Shown here: positions 8,116-9,519 of the stretch, piece after piece | Numbering within the stretch: position 1 is the first letter of the stretch | Layout of the letters: every line of letters starts with the position of its first letter | Assembly: GCA_012270595.1 (NCBI GenBank) | Contig: JAAXIA010000090.1 | Location: forward strand, 1 to 9,519 | Source: Rhodanobacteraceae bacterium | GTDB lineage: Bacteria > Pseudomonadota > Gammaproteobacteria > Xanthomonadales > Rhodanobacteraceae | Length of the DNA stretch: 9,519 nt | Direction: 5' to 3' | Notes under the pieces: generated by a model | The model's database searches: none | What the model saw: the letters and a program-made list of their open reading frames with translations, nothing else | Told to the model about the DNA's origin: nothing | Program-made: the position numbers and the translations under genes

Positions 8116-8996
8116 GGTTTCATTCCCGTGTGCTCGCTACGCCCGGGATGCGCAAAATAGCGCAAAAAGGCAGCACCCGGTTTGAGAATTACGACCCCAT
8201 TGCCTGCGGCAAAGGCCTTGCGGTAAGCCTGCAAACTTCGATAGAACGCAAAAAATTCCGGGGCGCGGCCATACGCTCTGGCATAGATCACTGCAGCTTG
8301 TGCATCACCCTCACCACGGTTCTTGGCAGCATCACGCTCGGCCTCGGCACGAATGATCTGTCCTTGCCTGTCAGCATCGGCTTTGATCGTTTCGGCCATC
8401 TGTAATCCTGTAGAACGTAGTTCGTTGGCCAGTTGTAACCGTTCGGCACGCATCCGTTTGTACACCGACTCGCTCACTTCATCAGGCAAATCAATACGTT
8501 TGATGCGCACGTCAACAATAGTGACACCCAGATTTTTGCGTGCTGCCCTGTCTGTTTGCTTACGCACGCTGGCGGTAATGTCCTGGCGCCCACCACTGAT
8601 TAATTCCTGCAATTTTCGTACATTGAACTCATGACGAAGCGCGGCCTTGACAATAGGCGTAAGTCGTTGTAATATCAACGGTTCGTTACCACCAGTGGCA
8701 CGGTAATAATTTGCGCTGTTGGCGATACGCCATTTCACGTAGAAATCAACATTGACGCTCTTCTTTTCCGCAGTGAAGTAGCGCTCAGCTGGTACTTCCA
8801 GCGTCAAGATACGGTTATCCAGATGAATGACCTGTTGCAGCAGCGGTAGCTTGAAATGCAAGCCAGGATGATCACCAAAACGCACGATACGACCAAACTG
8901 CAAGACCAGCGCGCTTTGGCCTTCCTTCACTATATACACGCTGTTGAAGCCAAGTAAAACCAGCAATACGGCAAGGATTCCGGTCATGAGTTTCAT
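8112..8996 (-). CDS. hflC: HflC, SPFH-domain modulator of FtsH protease
   Basis: The 294-residue protein begins MKLMTGILAVLLVLLGFNSV, a single N-terminal membrane anchor, followed directly by an SPFH/band 7 domain (IVKEGQSALVLQFGRIVR, then HFKLPLLQQVIHLDNRILTL). A charged helical stretch (about 180-225, with RAEAERDAAKNRGEGDAQAA) and an SLQAYRKAF segment near the end are typical of HflC. With HflK it forms a large inner-membrane assembly, most of it on the periplasmic side, that surrounds and modulates FtsH. Its start overlaps the hflK stop as ATGA and has a strong ribosome binding site. It is followed without a gap by the DUF2065-like gene. The tail after the conserved FLRYF (HPGRSEHTGMKP) is short and polar. 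Confidence 0.96.
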   Translation of the reverse strand: MKLMTGILAVLLVLLGFNSVYIVKEGQSALVLQFGRIVRFGDHPGLHFKLPLLQQVIHLDNRILTLEVPAERYFTAEKKSVNVDFYVKWRIANSANYYRATGGNEPLILQRLTPIVKAALRHEFNVRKLQELISGGRQDITASVRKQTDRAARKNLGVTIVDVRIKRIDLPDEVSESVYKRMRAERLQLANELRSTGLQMAETIKADADRQGQIIRAEAERDAAKNRGEGDAQAAVIYARAYGRAPEFFAFYRSLQAYRKAFAAGNGVVILKPGAAFLRYFAHPGRSEHTGMKP

Positions 8997-9519
8997 GGCA
9001 GCTTCTCCTTGCCGACGCTTGAAATTGATGGCGGCGGTGCCTTGGTAGCAGCCACCGCCACGTTAACACGCGCTTTGCTCAGACCACGACCGGACAGTGC
9101 TGGAAGATTGATGATGCTGCGACCAGCCGAACCATCAATCACTTTGGGATGGTTTGCCAAAACGTGCTCCATGGTTTCCAGCCACAGACGCTGACGGGTG
9201 ACCTCTGGCGCTACCTTATACTGCTTCCACAGCAGATTGAATTGCTCGGTCGCACCCTGGGCATGAGCAATGCGTGATGCCTTGTAGGCAGCAGCTTCGG
9301 CCAAAATACGTGCGGCATCGCCATGCGCCTTTGGAATCACTTTACTGGCATAAGCGCGTGCCTTGTTTTCACTGCCCTGCTTGTCTTCACGTGCCGCATT
9401 AACGTCATCAAAGGCATCCCTTACCTCCTGCGGCGGGGCCACTTTCTGGAAGCTGACATCGTTGATCTGTAAGCCAATGTGGTAGCTATCAAGTGTATGC
9501 TGGAGGATATCCCTGGTCT
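8993..9519 (-). CDS. hflK: HflK, SPFH-domain partner of HflC, 3' part
   Basis: The frame is open from the right edge of the window (first complete codon at 9517) to the stop at 8993, giving 174 residues of the C-terminal part of HflK. The membrane anchor and most of the SPFH domain lie outside. The fragment starts TRDILQHTLDSYHIGLQIND, the end of the SPFH domain, then has the family motif P-P-x-E-V-x-x-A-F-x-D-V-N-A-A-R-E-D. A long Ala/Lys/Glu-rich coiled-coil region follows (KAHGDAARILAEAAAYKASR), then LWLETMEHVL. The last 45 residues are a variable Ala/Ser/Pro/Lys tail ending SVGKEKLP. The missing N-terminal part is due to the window edge and not to truncation. Confidence 0.95.
   Translation of the reverse strand, partial: TRDILQHTLDSYHIGLQINDVSFQKVAPPQEVRDAFDDVNAAREDKQGSENKARAYASKVIPKAHGDAARILAEAAAYKASRIAHAQGATEQFNLLWKQYKVAPEVTRQRLWLETMEHVLANHPKVIDGSAGRSIINLPALSGRGLSKARVNVAVAATKAPPPSISSVGKEKLP
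9005..9010 (-). promoter_or_regulatory. ribosome binding site of hflC
   Basis: AAGGAG on the minus strand lies 8 bases before the hflC ATG at 8996, inside the last codons of hflK. It is the strongest ribosome binding site in the window and fixes the hflC start. Confidence 0.75.

Overview
The window looks like a chromosomal segment of a gammaproteobacterium of the Xanthomonadales (Lysobacterales). The basis is recalled similarity of the GcvP and PurA proteins to Xanthomonas/Rhodanobacteraceae versions and the order hflK-hflC-(DUF2065)-purA. No search was run, and the base composition (mid-50s % GC by eye) is lower than in most free-living members of that order. Every gene I can support lies on the minus strand, so the text reads from right to left.

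Right end (9519 to 7843): the 3' part of hflK, complete hflC, a short divergent DUF2065/YjeT-like gene and purA. hflK/hflC and hflC/DUF2065 each overlap by ATGA. HflK and HflC form the membrane SPFH complex that modulates the FtsH protease. PurA makes adenylosuccinate for AMP synthesis. The small DUF2065-like gene was found by hand-translating the gap. It retains the W-containing central motif but has lost the usual EGL motif and is short at the C terminus.

Middle (6550 to 3180): about 170 bases with small hairpins and a curious set of interleaved inverted repeats, then a plausible sigma-70 promoter, a two-aptamer glycine riboswitch, and gcvP (P-protein of the glycine cleavage system). The second aptamer is textbook. 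The first keeps the core but lacks the usual AAAAGGAC segment.

Gap (3179 to 2763): 417 bases with no convincing gene. It holds a 12-bp tandem repeat carrying three ACTTAAGT palindromes and a doubtful open frame of 64 to 86 codons.

Left end (2762 to 1): a tightly overlapping operon of a MoxR AAA+ ATPase, a DUF58 protein, a DUF4381 membrane protein and the 5' part of a BatA-like von Willebrand A membrane protein. This is the familiar MoxR/Bat arrangement, usually continued by BatB-TPR and BatD genes beyond the window.

No wholly new system is evident. The items most worth a second look are the unusual first riboswitch aptamer, the eroding DUF2065-like gene and two unexplained repeat structures.
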